Positions 27,213-36,199 are shown, numbered from the stretch's first letter. The stretch: DNA of 64,000 nucleotides from JACMLD01 sp038207265 (GCA_038207265.1 JBBQZZ010000002.1:186001-250000); one strand, 5' to 3'. Numbers and translations are program-made. Notes: generated by a model not told the origin, from the sequence alone.

Positions 27213-27435
27213 GCTGTTTTGCTTTTAATAGGCAAACTGAAATGAATCTCCCAGAAAAGTGCCAGATTTTTATATAGTTATTAATCAGTTGTCTATCTAA
27301 ATCCTGGTATTGAAAGTGTTCGTTTTTGATACGACCGGTGTCTGTTTTTGAAAAGACATCATGTAGCGTTGAGCAAATAAAAAACAGAAGAAGTTGGAAG
27401 AATGGACGGCGTTATGCGATTGTATCTGACCTGTT

Positions 27436-27792
27436 TTACAAATAAATGTCTTCAATAAAAAAATAGTCAACGGTATTATTTGGATGAATGGTAACAGAAA
27501 GGACATCGTATTGTACTCTTCTCCATTCCGGGTACTGAAACTGGAAGGCTTCACTTGCAATAAACAGGTTACGGATCTTTTTTTCATCAACACTTTCTTC
27601 GGGAAATCCAAATTTCTGATTGCGCCTTGTTTTAACTTCAATAAAATGGAGCACCGCTGCTTTGCTGGCAATGATATCTACCTCACTATGTGCATGCCGC
27701 CAGTTTTTATGCAAAAGAGTAAAACCTCTTTCTTCCAGCCATTTTGCGGCCAGCGTTTCTCCTTCTTTACCGAGTAAATGATGTCTTGCCAA
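27436..27792 (-). CDS. YraN family (UPF0102) endonuclease-like protein
   Basis: The protein of about 118 residues shows the UPF0102 pattern: RHHLLGKEGETLAAKWLEER, FTLLHKNWRHAHSEVDII with the conserved E-x-D, and HFIEVKTRRNQKFG with the E-V-K of a restriction-endonuclease-like fold. I chose the TTG at 27792 because relatives begin just before this 'G-x-x-G-E' block; an in-frame TTG at 27837 would add 15 atypical residues and collide with the manA start. Members are thought to act in DNA processing or repair, without firm proof. It is divergent from manA. Confidence 0.85.
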   Translation of the reverse strand: MARHHLLGKEGETLAAKWLEERGFTLLHKNWRHAHSEVDIIASKAAVLHFIEVKTRRNQKFGFPEESVDEKKIRNLFIASEAFQFQYPEWRRVQYDVLSVTIHPNNTVDYFFIEDIYL

Positions 27793-27836
27793 GGCCTTTG
27801 CGGTTTTTGTGGTATTTTGAAGCTGGAAATAAATCA

Positions 27837-29045
27837 ATGATGAGTAATAAAAATAGCATTTTCAGGTTACAGGGAAAAGTGCAGCACTATGATTGGGGCG
27901 GATTTGATTATATCCCTCAGCTATTGGGTATAGAAAATAAAAAGCAAGAACCGTTTGCAGAATATTGGTTGGGTGCCCATGATAAGGCATCTTCAGAAAT
28001 AGATGACGGAAGAAAACTAAACGATCTGCTTCAACAGCAACCCGGTTTGCTTGGTGAACAAGTAATGGAAAGATTTGGCAGGTTGCCCTATCTTTTAAAA
28101 ATCCTGGATGTAAAAAATATGCTTTCTATCCAGTTGCATCCCAATAAGCAATCTGCTATCGAATCTTTTGAAAAAGAAAAGCAATCCGGCATTCCCATCG
28201 ATGCAGCGCATCGTAATTATAAAGATGATAACCACAAGCCTGAACTGATGTATGCACTCAGTGATTTCTGGTTATTGCATGGGTTTCAACATCCGGATGG
28301 TCTGAAAAGGACAATCGCTGCAGTTCCTGAATTTGCATTCATGTTGCCTTTGTTTGAAACGCAGGGCTATAAAGGTTTGTATGAATCATTGATGACAATG
28401 GATCAAAACAAGGTTGACGAAATGCTGCAACCATTACTCAATCGCATCGTTCCAAAATACAATGCGGGAGCGATAAAAAAAGACAGCCCCCATTTTTGGG
28501 CGGCAAGGGCAGCACTAACATACAACGAACACGGTAAAACAGATCGCGGAATCTTTTCTATTTATTTGCTTAATCTTCTAAATCTAAAAGAAGGAGAAGC
28601 GATATTCCAGGACGCAGGTATTCTGCATGCATACCTGGAGGGACAAAATGTTGAATTGATGGCAAACAGCGATAATGTTTTACGCGGTGGCCTCACCAGC
28701 AAACATATTGATGTACCGGAATTAATGAAGCATGTCAGTTTCCATGCCGTTCATCCCGGTATTATTCGTGGCAAAGCACTGAATAAAAATGAAAGGGCAT
28801 TTCTTACACCTGCACCGGATTTTGAATTGAGCAGGATTGAGATCAAACAAGACGAAGTATATAAAATTGATACCATATCAACTGATATTTTTTTAGTATT
28901 CAGCGGAAATATTGAAGCAAGCGCAGATAACTGCAAACTTGATTCGGGGCGTGGAGCCTCATTTGTAGCTTTCAGTCAGACTTCCATTTCATTGAAAGGA
29001 TTAACCGATGCGGTATTGTTCAGGGCTTCCATTCCGGTTAGATAG
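27837..29045 (+). CDS. manA: Mannose-6-phosphate isomerase, class I
   Basis: The roughly 400-residue protein starts at the tandem ATG codons at 27837/27840 (MMSNKNSIFRLQGKVQHYDW); upstream in-frame codons overlap yraN and are not typical. Class I type features include 'AEYWLGAHDKASSEI', LPYLLKILDVKNMLSIQLHP (metal-binding Gln and His), 'DNHKPELMYALSDFWLLHGF' (Glu and His ligands), and GILHAYLEGQNVELMANSDN. It interconverts mannose 6-phosphate and fructose 6-phosphate using zinc, in the cytoplasm, feeding GDP-mannose or mannose catabolism. No other sugar gene is next to it. Confidence 0.93.
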   Translation: MMSNKNSIFRLQGKVQHYDWGGFDYIPQLLGIENKKQEPFAEYWLGAHDKASSEIDDGRKLNDLLQQQPGLLGEQVMERFGRLPYLLKILDVKNMLSIQLHPNKQSAIESFEKEKQSGIPIDAAHRNYKDDNHKPELMYALSDFWLLHGFQHPDGLKRTIAAVPEFAFMLPLFETQGYKGLYESLMTMDQNKVDEMLQPLLNRIVPKYNAGAIKKDSPHFWAARAALTYNEHGKTDRGIFSIYLLNLLNLKEGEAIFQDAGILHAYLEGQNVELMANSDNVLRGGLTSKHIDVPELMKHVSFHAVHPGIIRGKALNKNERAFLTPAPDFELSRIEIKQDEVYKIDTISTDIFLVFSGNIEASADNCKLDSGRGASFVAFSQTSISLKGLTDAVLFRASIPVR

Positions 29046-29081
29046 CATGGTGCCACTGATAATACAAGTTGGATCCTTTTG

Positions 29082-29112
29082 TTTGCTATCAATATAAATT
29101 CATTTATTTTTG
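29082..29112 (+). promoter_or_regulatory. Promoter of the DUF6580 gene
   Basis: TTTG at 29082-29085 is separated by exactly 19 bases from TATTTTTG at 29105-29112. This is a full match to the Bacteroidota TTTG-N19-TAnnTTTG promoter and ends 18 bases before the ATG at 29131. It is the cleanest promoter in the window. Confidence 0.7.
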
Positions 29113-29130
29113 CCCAATAAGTTAATACAC

Positions 29131-29706
29131 ATGAAATCGAACAAATCGCTGATCTGGACACTGGTTGCGTTGATAATTGTAGCTGCATTATACAGAATCA
29201 TTCCGGGAAGGCCCTATGGATTTGCTCCACAGATTGCAATGGCTGTTTTTGCGGGTGCTTCAATAAAGGACAAAAAATGGGCTTTTGCATTGCCGGTTTT
29301 TTCCATGTTTGTTTCAGATCTCATTTATCAATTGTTATACAATACCGGTCTTTCACCTATTTATGGTTTTTATGATGGACAGGTAATTAACTATTGCCTT
29401 TTTGCATCGATGGCATTTATAGGTATGGCGATCCGTAAAATCAATGCGGTTAATGTGTTCCTGGCATCGCTTGCGGCACCCACTGCATTTTTTCTATTGT
29501 CTAATTTTGTTACATGGAGTGGTCTTGCCGGACTTCGTGGTCTGGATCGTCCTTTTACTTTCAATGGTTTGATGATGGCTTATGCGGATGGTTTGCCTTT
29601 TTATAAGATGTCTATCATTGCTACCCTGGCATTCAGCTTGATTTTATTCGGCGGATATTACCTGCTCACAAGAAGTACATTAACTTTAAAGGAAGCGAAA
29701 GCTTAA
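29131..29706 (+). CDS. DUF6580 family membrane protein
   Basis: The protein of 191 residues has five to six hydrophobic segments and matches the DUF6580 group of Bacteroidota, which resembles the S components of ECF vitamin transporters. Typical stretches are ALYRIIPGRPYGFAPQIAMA near the N terminus, 'KDKKWAFALPVFSMFVSDLI', and 'LSNFVTWSGLAGLRGLDRPF' later. The start is the ATG at 29131 rather than the in-frame codon at 29110, because a full promoter ends at 29112. The substrate is unknown. A hairpin terminator follows at about 29731. Confidence 0.85.
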   Translation: MKSNKSLIWTLVALIIVAALYRIIPGRPYGFAPQIAMAVFAGASIKDKKWAFALPVFSMFVSDLIYQLLYNTGLSPIYGFYDGQVINYCLFASMAFIGMAIRKINAVNVFLASLAAPTAFFLLSNFVTWSGLAGLRGLDRPFTFNGLMMAYADGLPFYKMSIIATLAFSLILFGGYYLLTRSTLTLKEAKA

Positions 29707-29730
29707 AAAATATTTTCCCTATGCGCGAAG

Positions 29731-29758
29731 AGCCATTCATTGCTGTGGATGGCTTTTT
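29731..29758 (+). terminator. Terminator between convergent genes
   Basis: AGCCAT (29731-29736) pairs with ATGGCT (29749-29754) and is followed by a T run. It lies between the DUF6580 gene and the convergent rnhA. Confidence 0.6.
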
Positions 29759-29763
29759 TCTTT

Positions 29764-30237
29764 TTATAGACCCGATTCTTTTTCATAAAATTCATCCACT
29801 AATAAATGATGCCCATCAGCCGCGATTGTAGCCAGCATATCACAACGATTGTTATAGGGATTATCGGCATGTCCTTTTACCCATTTAAACCTGATTTGGT
29901 GTTTTTTGCTGAGTTCAAAAAATTTTGTCCATAGATCCCTGTTTTTTTTACCTCCTTTGAAATTGGTGGCTATCCAGTTTTTCAACCAACCTTCCTCAAC
30001 CGCTTTTACTACGTACTGGCTATCGCTGTAAATGGTAATCTGCAGTCCGTCTTTCTTTAAATGTTCGAGCGCGGCAATTACGGCCATTAATTCCATCCTG
30101 TTATTGGTGGTCTTTCTATAGCCCTGCGAGATTTCTTTTTCTGTATCGCCCCATTTTAAGATCGTACCGTATCCACCCGGACCAGGATTGCCCCTTGCCG
30201 CACCGTCAGTATAAACAATCAATCCGCTATTCGCCAT
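29764..30237 (-). CDS. rnhA: Ribonuclease HI
   Basis: The 157-residue protein has the full RNase HI catalytic set: Asp in VYTDGAARGNPGPGGYG, Glu in TTNNRMELMAVIAALEHL, Asp in ITIYSDSQYVVKAVEEGW, and the C-terminal His and Asp in FKWVKGHADNPYNNRCDMLA. It removes RNA from RNA-DNA hybrids, including replication primers. Length is normal. The gene is downstream of the PhzF-like gene on the same strand with a 75-base A+T-rich repeat tract between them. Confidence 0.95.
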   Translation of the reverse strand: MANSGLIVYTDGAARGNPGPGGYGTILKWGDTEKEISQGYRKTTNNRMELMAVIAALEHLKKDGLQITIYSDSQYVVKAVEEGWLKNWIATNFKGGKKNRDLWTKFFELSKKHQIRFKWVKGHADNPYNNRCDMLATIAADGHHLLVDEFYEKESGL

Positions 30238-30243
30238 ATTCTA

Positions 30244-30306
30244 ATCTTTAGTCTATATACTTTATACTATATACTTTGTACTATTTACTTAAAACTTAAT
30301 ACTTAA
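30244..30306. repeat. A+T-rich tract of degenerate ATACTTT/ACTT repeats
   Basis: The gap between rnhA and the PhzF-like gene consists largely of degenerate tandem units such as TATACTTTATACTATATACT followed by TTGTACTATTTACTT and ACTTAATACTT. It looks like a slipped simple repeat. No gene is seen. Confidence 0.45.
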
Positions 30307-30312
30307 AAAAAC

Positions 30313-31101
30313 TTACAACTCAATTGTCCCCCTCATAAACGTGACTGCATTGCCACTCATTAGTACCCGATCACCAGCCAACTCGCAATCGAGATAACCA
30401 CGCCGTTTGGATAACTGAATTGCTTTCATCTTCGTCTTACCTAATTGTTCGGCCCAGTAAGGCACCATGATAGTATGTGCGGACCCTGTTACGGGATCTT
30501 CATCAATACCACTCTGCGGATAGAAACATCTTGATACAAAATCAGCATCATCGCCTTTTGCAGTTACAATGATACCACGGCCAGGCATACCCGTTAATGT
30601 TTTGAAATCAGGGTTCAGGTTTTGTATGATGGATTGTGATGATAATACAATCATTAAATCAAAAGAAGTGGTATAGACCGGAACAGGGTCTATACCAAAA
30701 CTTTCAAACATTCCGATAGGTACATCATTTATTAGCACTGGTTTATTGACAGGGAAATCGAGTACCAGGCGCCCATCAGTTAGTTTCGTAACTTTTAATA
30801 CCCCGCTTTTGGAATGAAACGAAATAATATTCTCCGGTTGACCAACTTCCGTAAACAAAATATGGGCAGCAGCAAGGGTTGCGTGTCCGCACAAACTTAC
30901 TTCTACTGCAGGCGTAAACCAGCGAATATGATAGAAGCTATTGTCTTTAACCAGGAATGCTGTTTCACTTAAATTGTTTTCCATTGCAATCTGCTGCATG
31001 GTGTCTGCTGGCAGCCAGTCTTCAAGTATGCAGATAGCAGCAGGATTACCGCCAAATAGTTTTTCTGTAAAAGCATCGGCCTGGTAAACAGGAATTTTCA
31101 T
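30313..31101 (-). CDS. PhzF family isomerase/epimerase
   Basis: The 262-residue protein has the PhzF pattern: MKIPVYQADAFTEKLFGGNP at the start, ENNLSETAFLV with the catalytic Glu, RWFTPAVEVSLCGHATLAAA, and a second-half block 'FYPQSGIDEDPVTGSAHTIM'. The family catalyses proton shifts, as in phenazine synthesis, but most members in genomes without phenazine genes have unknown substrates, and no such genes are present here. Cytoplasmic. It lies 53 bases downstream of the acyl-CoA carboxylase gene on the same strand, and the two may be co-transcribed. Confidence 0.9.
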   Translation of the reverse strand: MKIPVYQADAFTEKLFGGNPAAICILEDWLPADTMQQIAMENNLSETAFLVKDNSFYHIRWFTPAVEVSLCGHATLAAAHILFTEVGQPENIISFHSKSGVLKVTKLTDGRLVLDFPVNKPVLINDVPIGMFESFGIDPVPVYTTSFDLMIVLSSQSIIQNLNPDFKTLTGMPGRGIIVTAKGDDADFVSRCFYPQSGIDEDPVTGSAHTIMVPYWAEQLGKTKMKAIQLSKRRGYLDCELAGDRVLMSGNAVTFMRGTIEL

Positions 31102-31154
31102 TATACTTTAATTTATATTGATAAGATTATTTTTTGATGGGGATGGGTTTATCC

Positions 31155-32798
31155 TTAAACCTGAATGACACCAGTTTTGAATTCAGGTATATCCGGATTA
31201 TGATTGGCAGCATGTATTGCTTCTGAAATAATATTTCTTGTGTCAATTGGATCTATAATGCCATCTACCCATAATCTTGCTGCTGCGTAATAGGGACTGG
31301 TTTGTTTTTCGTACCTGCCTTTTATTTCGTTCAATAGTTTTTGTTCATCTTCGGGAGCCACTTCTTTTCCCTGAGATTTCATTGCAGAGACCTGTATCTG
31401 TAATAATGTTTTGGCTGCCTGTTCTCCTCCCATAACCGCAATCTTTGCAGTGGGCCATGCAAAAATAAAACGTGGATCATAAGCTTTTCCGCACATGGCA
31501 TAATTTCCAGCACCAAAAGAGTTGCCGATGATGATTGTTATTTTTGGTACTACTGAATTGGCAACGGCATTCACCATTTTGGCGCCATCTTTAATGATAC
31601 CCGAATGTTCGCTCCTGGATCCTACCATAAAGCCTGTCACATCCTGTAAAAACAACAGTGGGATTTTCTTTTGATTACAGTTCATAATAAATCGGGCGGC
31701 TTTATCGGCGCTATCATTGTATATCACTCCGCCCAATTGCATTTCACCTTTTTTGTTTTTAACAATCAATCGCTGGTTGGCTACAATGCCCACGGCCCAT
31801 CCATCAATTCTTGCATAGCCGCATACAATGGTTTTACCGTAATCATTTTTGAATGGTTCAAAACTGCCATCGTCTGTCAGGCATTCAATGACCTGGTGTA
31901 TGTCATATGTTTTTGAATTACCCTCTGCTATAATATTATATAATTCGTGCAAACCTTTAGTTGATGCCTTACTTTCAATGCGGTCGAAAACTCCAATTGA
32001 TTTAGTATGTCCAAGTTTAGAAATGATTTTTTTAACCTGGTCAAGACATTCCTGTTCCGTTTTGAATTTATAATCTGCGATGCCTGAAATTTCTGTATGT
32101 GTAACCGCGCCACCCAGGGTTTCATTATCAATATCTTCACCAATAGCAGCTTTGACCAGGTAAGGTCCGGCCAGGTAGATTGAGCCATTGCCTTCAACCA
32201 TTAAAGTTTCATCACTCATTATAGGCAGGTAGGCGCCACCCGCAACACAAGCACCCATTACAGCTGCAATCTGTGTTATGCCCATTGCGCTCATGCGCGC
32301 ATTGTTGCGGAATATTCTTCCAAAATGTTCTTTGTCCGGAAATATTTCATCCTGCATTGGCAAAAAAACACCGGCACTGTCCACTAAATAAACAATGGGA
32401 AGATGATTTTCCATCGCTATCTCCTGCATGCGTAAATTTTTCTTACCGGTAATGGGAAACCAGGCACCGGCTTTGACAGTTTGATCATTGGCTACAATGA
32501 TGCATTGCCTTCCGCTGATATAACCAATACCCGCAACCGTACCTGCACTGGGGCAACCACCATATTCCTCATACATTTCATATCCTGCAAAAGCGCCAAT
32601 TTCAATAAAAGGTTTGTCTTTATCGTTCAGGTACTCAATGCGCTCCCTCGCTGTAAGTTTGTTGCGTTCGCGTTGTTTTTCAATTGATTTTTTTCCACCA
32701 CCTTGTTTCACCACGCTGAGCTTTTGTTGCATTTGACTTAGCAACAGTTTCATAGCATCTTCGTTCTTATTATGTTCAATATTCATCATAGCCGGCAT
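31155..32798 (-). CDS. Acyl-CoA carboxylase, carboxyltransferase (beta) subunit
   Basis: The 547-residue protein is a biotin-dependent carboxyltransferase: RERNKLTARERIEYLNDKDK at the start, 'YGGCPSAGTVAGIGYISGRQ', PIVYLVDSAGVFLPMQDEIF, 'GACVAGGAYLPIMSDETLMV' and, in the second half, PLLFLQDVTGFMVGSRSEHS and 'GNSFGAGNYAMCGKAYDPRF'. The pattern is closest to methylcrotonyl-CoA or related acyl-CoA carboxylases and transfers carboxyl from carboxybiotin to an acyl-CoA. No biotin carboxylase subunit is next to it, so the partner is encoded elsewhere. The start could also be one of the two ATG codons at 32789 or 32786. Confidence 0.9.
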   Translation of the reverse strand: MPAMMNIEHNKNEDAMKLLLSQMQQKLSVVKQGGGKKSIEKQRERNKLTARERIEYLNDKDKPFIEIGAFAGYEMYEEYGGCPSAGTVAGIGYISGRQCIIVANDQTVKAGAWFPITGKKNLRMQEIAMENHLPIVYLVDSAGVFLPMQDEIFPDKEHFGRIFRNNARMSAMGITQIAAVMGACVAGGAYLPIMSDETLMVEGNGSIYLAGPYLVKAAIGEDIDNETLGGAVTHTEISGIADYKFKTEQECLDQVKKIISKLGHTKSIGVFDRIESKASTKGLHELYNIIAEGNSKTYDIHQVIECLTDDGSFEPFKNDYGKTIVCGYARIDGWAVGIVANQRLIVKNKKGEMQLGGVIYNDSADKAARFIMNCNQKKIPLLFLQDVTGFMVGSRSEHSGIIKDGAKMVNAVANSVVPKITIIIGNSFGAGNYAMCGKAYDPRFIFAWPTAKIAVMGGEQAAKTLLQIQVSAMKSQGKEVAPEDEQKLLNEIKGRYEKQTSPYYAAARLWVDGIIDPIDTRNIISEAIHAANHNPDIPEFKTGVIQV

Positions 32799-32875
32799 TT
32801 AAGCCTGCAAAATAAGCAAACTAGCTGGTTGGTTTTAACTCAATTAATGCTGAAAAGATTTTAGATTTGAGGGTT

Positions 32876-33955
32876 ATGCATAGAAGCAAGAAGGCCTGGA
32901 TGGTATTGGCAGTAATGGCGGTTATTATAAAAATTGTTGCCGCTTTTCCTTTTGCGGTTGAACGATATTATTCCAATGGAATTTATATTGGTATCAGTAA
33001 AATCCAGCGTATATTTTTTGGATGGATTCCGTTCAGTATAGGTGATGTGTTGTATGGAACTGCTGTCGTTTATTTAATAATAAAACTTATTGGAGTCATT
33101 AGAATAATATTAAAAAAGAGCGCCAATAAATTATTCTGGCAAAATGGATTGTTGTGGATTTTCTTCCGGGCACTTACTGTCTATGTAATATTTAATTTAT
33201 TCTGGGGATTGAACTATAATCGCCTGGGAACAGCTTACCAGATGCAATTAGAAATGAAAGCTTATACGAACGATGAACTTTCGACCGTTTTGAAAATCAT
33301 TTCAAAAAGATTGAATGAAACAGTTACCCCCTCATTAGAGACCAGGGGTCGTTATTTAAAGAAGCAAACGTTGTTTGATGAGGCTTACACTTCCTATCAA
33401 AAAGCCGCAAAGCAGTACAGGCATCTTGATTATAGTATCAAAAGTGTAAAGCCCTCATTATTCAGTTACCTGGGCGATTATATGGGATATACCGGTTACT
33501 ACAACCCATTTACAGGTGAAGCGCAGGTGAATACAACGGTTCCGGTTTTTGTAAGACCATTTACAACCTGTCACGAGATTGGGCATTTGTTGGGATATGC
33601 CAAAGAAAACGAGGCTAATTTTGCAGGTTATCTTTCTGCCAAATCTTCTGCAAATGCGGCTTTTCGTTATTCAGTGTATTTTGATTTGTATTCCTATGGC
33701 ATCCGCGAATTATATTTTAAAGACAGTGCCACCGTGAAAGCACTTAATAAAAGTTTGCCCTTACAAGTCAAAAAGGATTTTAATGATTTGAGAATATTCT
33801 TTGATCAATATCAGAATCCTTTTGAACCCATCATCAGAAAAATATACGGACAATATTTAATAGCAAATGAACAACCGGCAGGTATGCGTAGTTATAATGA
33901 GGTAATGGCGTTTTTGGTGGCGTATTATAAGAAGTATGGGGAGGAAGCTTTGTAG
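32876..33955 (+). CDS. DUF3810 family membrane protein
   Basis: The protein of about 359 residues has an N-terminal helix (AWMVLAVMAVIIKIVAAFPF), two more helices within the first 120 residues, and a soluble part with a zinc-peptidase-like motif, TCHEIGHLLGYAKENEANFA (H-E-x-x-H and a later Glu). It matches DUF3810. The motif suggests a membrane metallopeptidase, but activity has not been shown. The ATG at 32876 is preferred over the TTG at 32867, because a -7-like box, TAGATTTG (32862-32869), covers the TTG. If that box is used, the mRNA leader would be very short. Confidence 0.85.
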   Translation: MHRSKKAWMVLAVMAVIIKIVAAFPFAVERYYSNGIYIGISKIQRIFFGWIPFSIGDVLYGTAVVYLIIKLIGVIRIILKKSANKLFWQNGLLWIFFRALTVYVIFNLFWGLNYNRLGTAYQMQLEMKAYTNDELSTVLKIISKRLNETVTPSLETRGRYLKKQTLFDEAYTSYQKAAKQYRHLDYSIKSVKPSLFSYLGDYMGYTGYYNPFTGEAQVNTTVPVFVRPFTTCHEIGHLLGYAKENEANFAGYLSAKSSANAAFRYSVYFDLYSYGIRELYFKDSATVKALNKSLPLQVKKDFNDLRIFFDQYQNPFEPIIRKIYGQYLIANEQPAGMRSYNEVMAFLVAYYKKYGEEAL

Positions 33956-33964
33956 AAGCTAGTT

Positions 33965-34200
33965 GGGAGTGGCTAGTGGCTAGTGGCTAGTAGGGGTTCT
34001 ATTGCGTGATGCTTTCTGCGTTTTAAACTGCCTGATTTCGTAAATGGAAGAGTGCCGGGTGAAGGATTCAATTGAAAAATACAATTATGCGTTGAACTTT
34101 GTTTATAATTAAATATTGTTTTTATGAAGATTGATCAGTTACTAAAAAAAAGGTAATTCGCATTTTAAAACCCCACTAGCAACTAGCCACTTACCAAATA
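33965..34200. repeat. Intergenic repeat, copy A, with inverted GTGGCTAGT-type ends
   Basis: The left end has GGCTAGTGGCTAGTGGCTAG and then TAGGGGTTCTATTGC. The right end, AACCCCACTAGCAACTAGCC (34168-34187) plus ACTT, is the imperfect inverse of the left. A diverged copy B lies at 34684-34910 on the other side of tspO and shares the blocks 'GGGAGTGGC', TTCTATTGC, TTTTAAACT and GCATTTTAAAACC (or GCATTTAAAAACC). No gene is present in this 249-base gap. Confidence 0.55.
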
Positions 34201-34203
34201 ATC

Positions 34204-34680
34204 ATGAACAACACTACAAAATTTATCATCTCCATCTTACTCATCGTCGGCATCGGCTCACTCGGTGGAATATTTACTGCCCCGGAGATTAAAACCTGGT
34301 ACCTGCATTTGAACAAACCTTCCTGGAATCCGCCCAATTGGTTGTTTGCGCCGGTATGGTCGAGCCTTTATTTAATGATGGGAATCTCGTTTTACCTTAT
34401 CTGGAAATCGGCATTTGCCAATGATAGAAAAACATGGGCAATCATTATTTTTATTGCACAGTTTGCCCTCAACTTTTTATGGTCATTTATTTTTTTCAAA
34501 AATCATCAGCTTGGATGGGCTTTCGTGGAACTGGTAGTAATGTGGCTGGCGATCCTTTGCAGCATTATCGCATTCAGTAGTATCAATAAAATTGCTGCCT
34601 GGTTGTTGGTACCTTATATTAGTTGGGTAAGTTTTGCAGGGATATTGAATTATAGTGTTTGGATGTTGAATAAGGGCTAG
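34204..34680 (+). CDS. TspO/MBR family membrane protein
   Basis: The 158-residue protein has five predicted membrane helices, the typical number for TspO. Signatures include 'GSLGGIFTAPEIKTWYLHLN', KPSWNPPNWLFAPVWSSLYL with the conserved W-x-P-P and P-x-W, and 'ALNFLWSFIFFKNHQLGWAF'. The family binds tetrapyrroles and related ligands and is linked to stress responses; no specific role is evident here. The gene is flanked on both sides by related repeats of about 230 bases. Confidence 0.92.
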   Translation: MNNTTKFIISILLIVGIGSLGGIFTAPEIKTWYLHLNKPSWNPPNWLFAPVWSSLYLMMGISFYLIWKSAFANDRKTWAIIIFIAQFALNFLWSFIFFKNHQLGWAFVELVVMWLAILCSIIAFSSINKIAAWLLVPYISWVSFAGILNYSVWMLNKG

Positions 34681-34683
34681 CAG

Positions 34684-34910
34684 GGAGTGGCGAGTAGCCA
34701 GTGGGATTCTATTGCAACTCGCATCTGGTATTTTAAACTTTTTATACAATCACAGTAATGGGTAGTGACTTTATTGCAACATGTTTTTAGTTCAATCTCC
34801 TTACGAAATTGAATATCGTTTTAATATAAGTGCCTCAGGTGGCATTTAAAAACCAACTTGCATTCTCTGCCCCACTTGCCACCAGCTATTCGCTACTACC
34901 TACCAGCCCC
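34684..34910. repeat. Intergenic repeat, copy B, flanking tspO
   Basis: It starts with GGGAGTGGCGAGTAGCCAGT followed by GGGATTCTATTGC, contains TATTTTAAACTTTT and GCATTTAAAAACC, and ends with a region inverse to its start (CCCCACTTGCCACCAGCTAT). It is homologous to copy A at 33965-34200 in the same order, but clearly diverged. No gene is seen in this 231-base gap. Confidence 0.5.
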
Positions 34911-35447
34911 TTAAAACTTATTCTTCCACATCATGCTTTCAACGGGTCTATTGATTTGCCCGCTGTACTTGGCATCTTTCTTCTGGTTATATTTTACTTC
35001 AATCTCACCCTCTGCAGGGAAATATATCAATTGTCCGATGGGCATTCCGTGATAAATGCGTACCGGTTGCTTCACCGAGATCTCAAGTGTCCAGTTACCA
35101 CAAAAACCAACATCACCTTTACCTGCGGTGGCATGTATGTCGATACCAAGCCTTCCTGTTGAAGATTTACCTTCCAGGAAAGGAACATGTGTGTGGGTTT
35201 CCGTGTATTCGGCTGTGACACCGAGGTAAAAAATATGCGGATACAAAACAAAACCTTCATCAGGTATTTCAAAAGTATCTATCTGATTATGTTTTTTTGC
35301 ATCAAGAATGTGTTCTTTATAAGTAGCCAGCCATTTGCCCAAATGCACATCATAGGAATTACTACCGAGACAATCCCTGCTGTATGGTTCCAGTTTAATG
35401 GTTCCCTTTGCTATTTCTTCCAGTATGCGTGTGTCTGATAATATCAT
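34911..35447 (-). CDS. dcd: dCTP deaminase
   Basis: The 178-residue protein begins MILSDTRILEEIAKGTIKLE and shows the family blocks 'SYDVHLGKWLATYKE', PHIFYLGVTAEYTE, EGKSSTGRLGIDIHATAG with the catalytic Glu region and substrate-binding Ser-Ser, and IYHGMPIGQLIYF. It makes dUTP (and ammonia) from dCTP for thymidylate synthesis. Length and motifs are standard. Cytoplasmic. It is convergent with tspO, with repeat copy B in the gap. Confidence 0.94.
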   Translation of the reverse strand: MILSDTRILEEIAKGTIKLEPYSRDCLGSNSYDVHLGKWLATYKEHILDAKKHNQIDTFEIPDEGFVLYPHIFYLGVTAEYTETHTHVPFLEGKSSTGRLGIDIHATAGKGDVGFCGNWTLEISVKQPVRIYHGMPIGQLIYFPAEGEIEVKYNQKKDAKYSGQINRPVESMMWKNKF

Positions 35448-35533
35448 GCTATTGTTATAGTTTATTCGTTTATTTGTTTCTTTATTTCACTGATGCCCGG
35501 TTGGCACGCGAATTTCGCATTTCATAATTTTCT

Positions 35534-36199
35534 ATGCCCATAGTTTATCAACATAATATCAACGAATCAACAAAATTAGCGGTCTGGCATATAACAGAAC
35601 CGGATGGGTTTTTCCTGCAGAAGGTTCCCATAAAAAAAGACGTCTCCCATCCGCACAAAAGGTTACAGCACCTGGCGGGTCGTTACCTGTTGCCGGTGTT
35701 GTTTGATGATTTTCCATTGGAAGAAATTTTAATTGCCGACACAAGAAGGCCTTTTCTTGAGAATGAGCAATACCATTTTTCAATTTCTCATTGCGGTGAT
35801 TATGCAGCTGCCATTGCCAGCCGCAATGAACGGGTGGGAATAGATATCGAACTGATCACTCCTAAGATAGAACGCGTACGACACAAATTTGTGAATGAGG
35901 ATGAAATGTTATTCCTGAAAGATGAACACAAAATATTTCTTGAACAATTTGGCATGAAGGAAAAACTTGAAATGGAATTTCTTACTATGTTGTGGAGCGC
36001 TAAAGAAAGTATATTCAAATGGTATGGTTCAGGGCAAATGGATTTTAAACAACACATGCAACTAAATGGTGCAGTTGTTTTTTCCGAAGATGATTTTATT
36101 AAAATGCCTTTTCTTTTTATGAAAGAATACATGCGTTATTTCACCATTCATGCAAGGATATTTGAAGATTTGGTGCTGGCGTGGTTGCATACCGGGTAG
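35534..36199 (+). CDS. 4'-phosphopantetheinyl transferase
   Basis: The 221-residue protein carries the Sfp-type signature: FSISHCGDYAAAIASRNERV, VGIDIELITPKIERVRHKF with the metal-binding Asp-x-Glu, and LWSAKESIFKWYGSGQMDF with the W-x-x-K-E-x-x-x-K motif. It moves the phosphopantetheine arm from CoA to a carrier protein (ACP, PCP or an amino-acid-handling domain). No synthase gene is close by, so it may serve primary metabolism or a distant cluster. The start at 35534 fits the family. It is divergent from dcd. Confidence 0.9.
   Translation: MPIVYQHNINESTKLAVWHITEPDGFFLQKVPIKKDVSHPHKRLQHLAGRYLLPVLFDDFPLEEILIADTRRPFLENEQYHFSISHCGDYAAAIASRNERVGIDIELITPKIERVRHKFVNEDEMLFLKDEHKIFLEQFGMKEKLEMEFLTMLWSAKESIFKWYGSGQMDFKQHMQLNGAVVFSEDDFIKMPFLFMKEYMRYFTIHARIFEDLVLAWLHTG

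Noticed and set aside
27297..27671. Minus-strand ORF of 124 residues overlapping yraN
   Set aside because: It is in another frame of a recognisable YraN-family gene and has no domain. Only its end lies outside the known gene.
27744..27836. Longer manA start at 27744
   Set aside because: The extra residues overlap yraN and do not resemble the enzyme's N terminus. The ATG pair at 27837/27840 directly precedes the conserved start.
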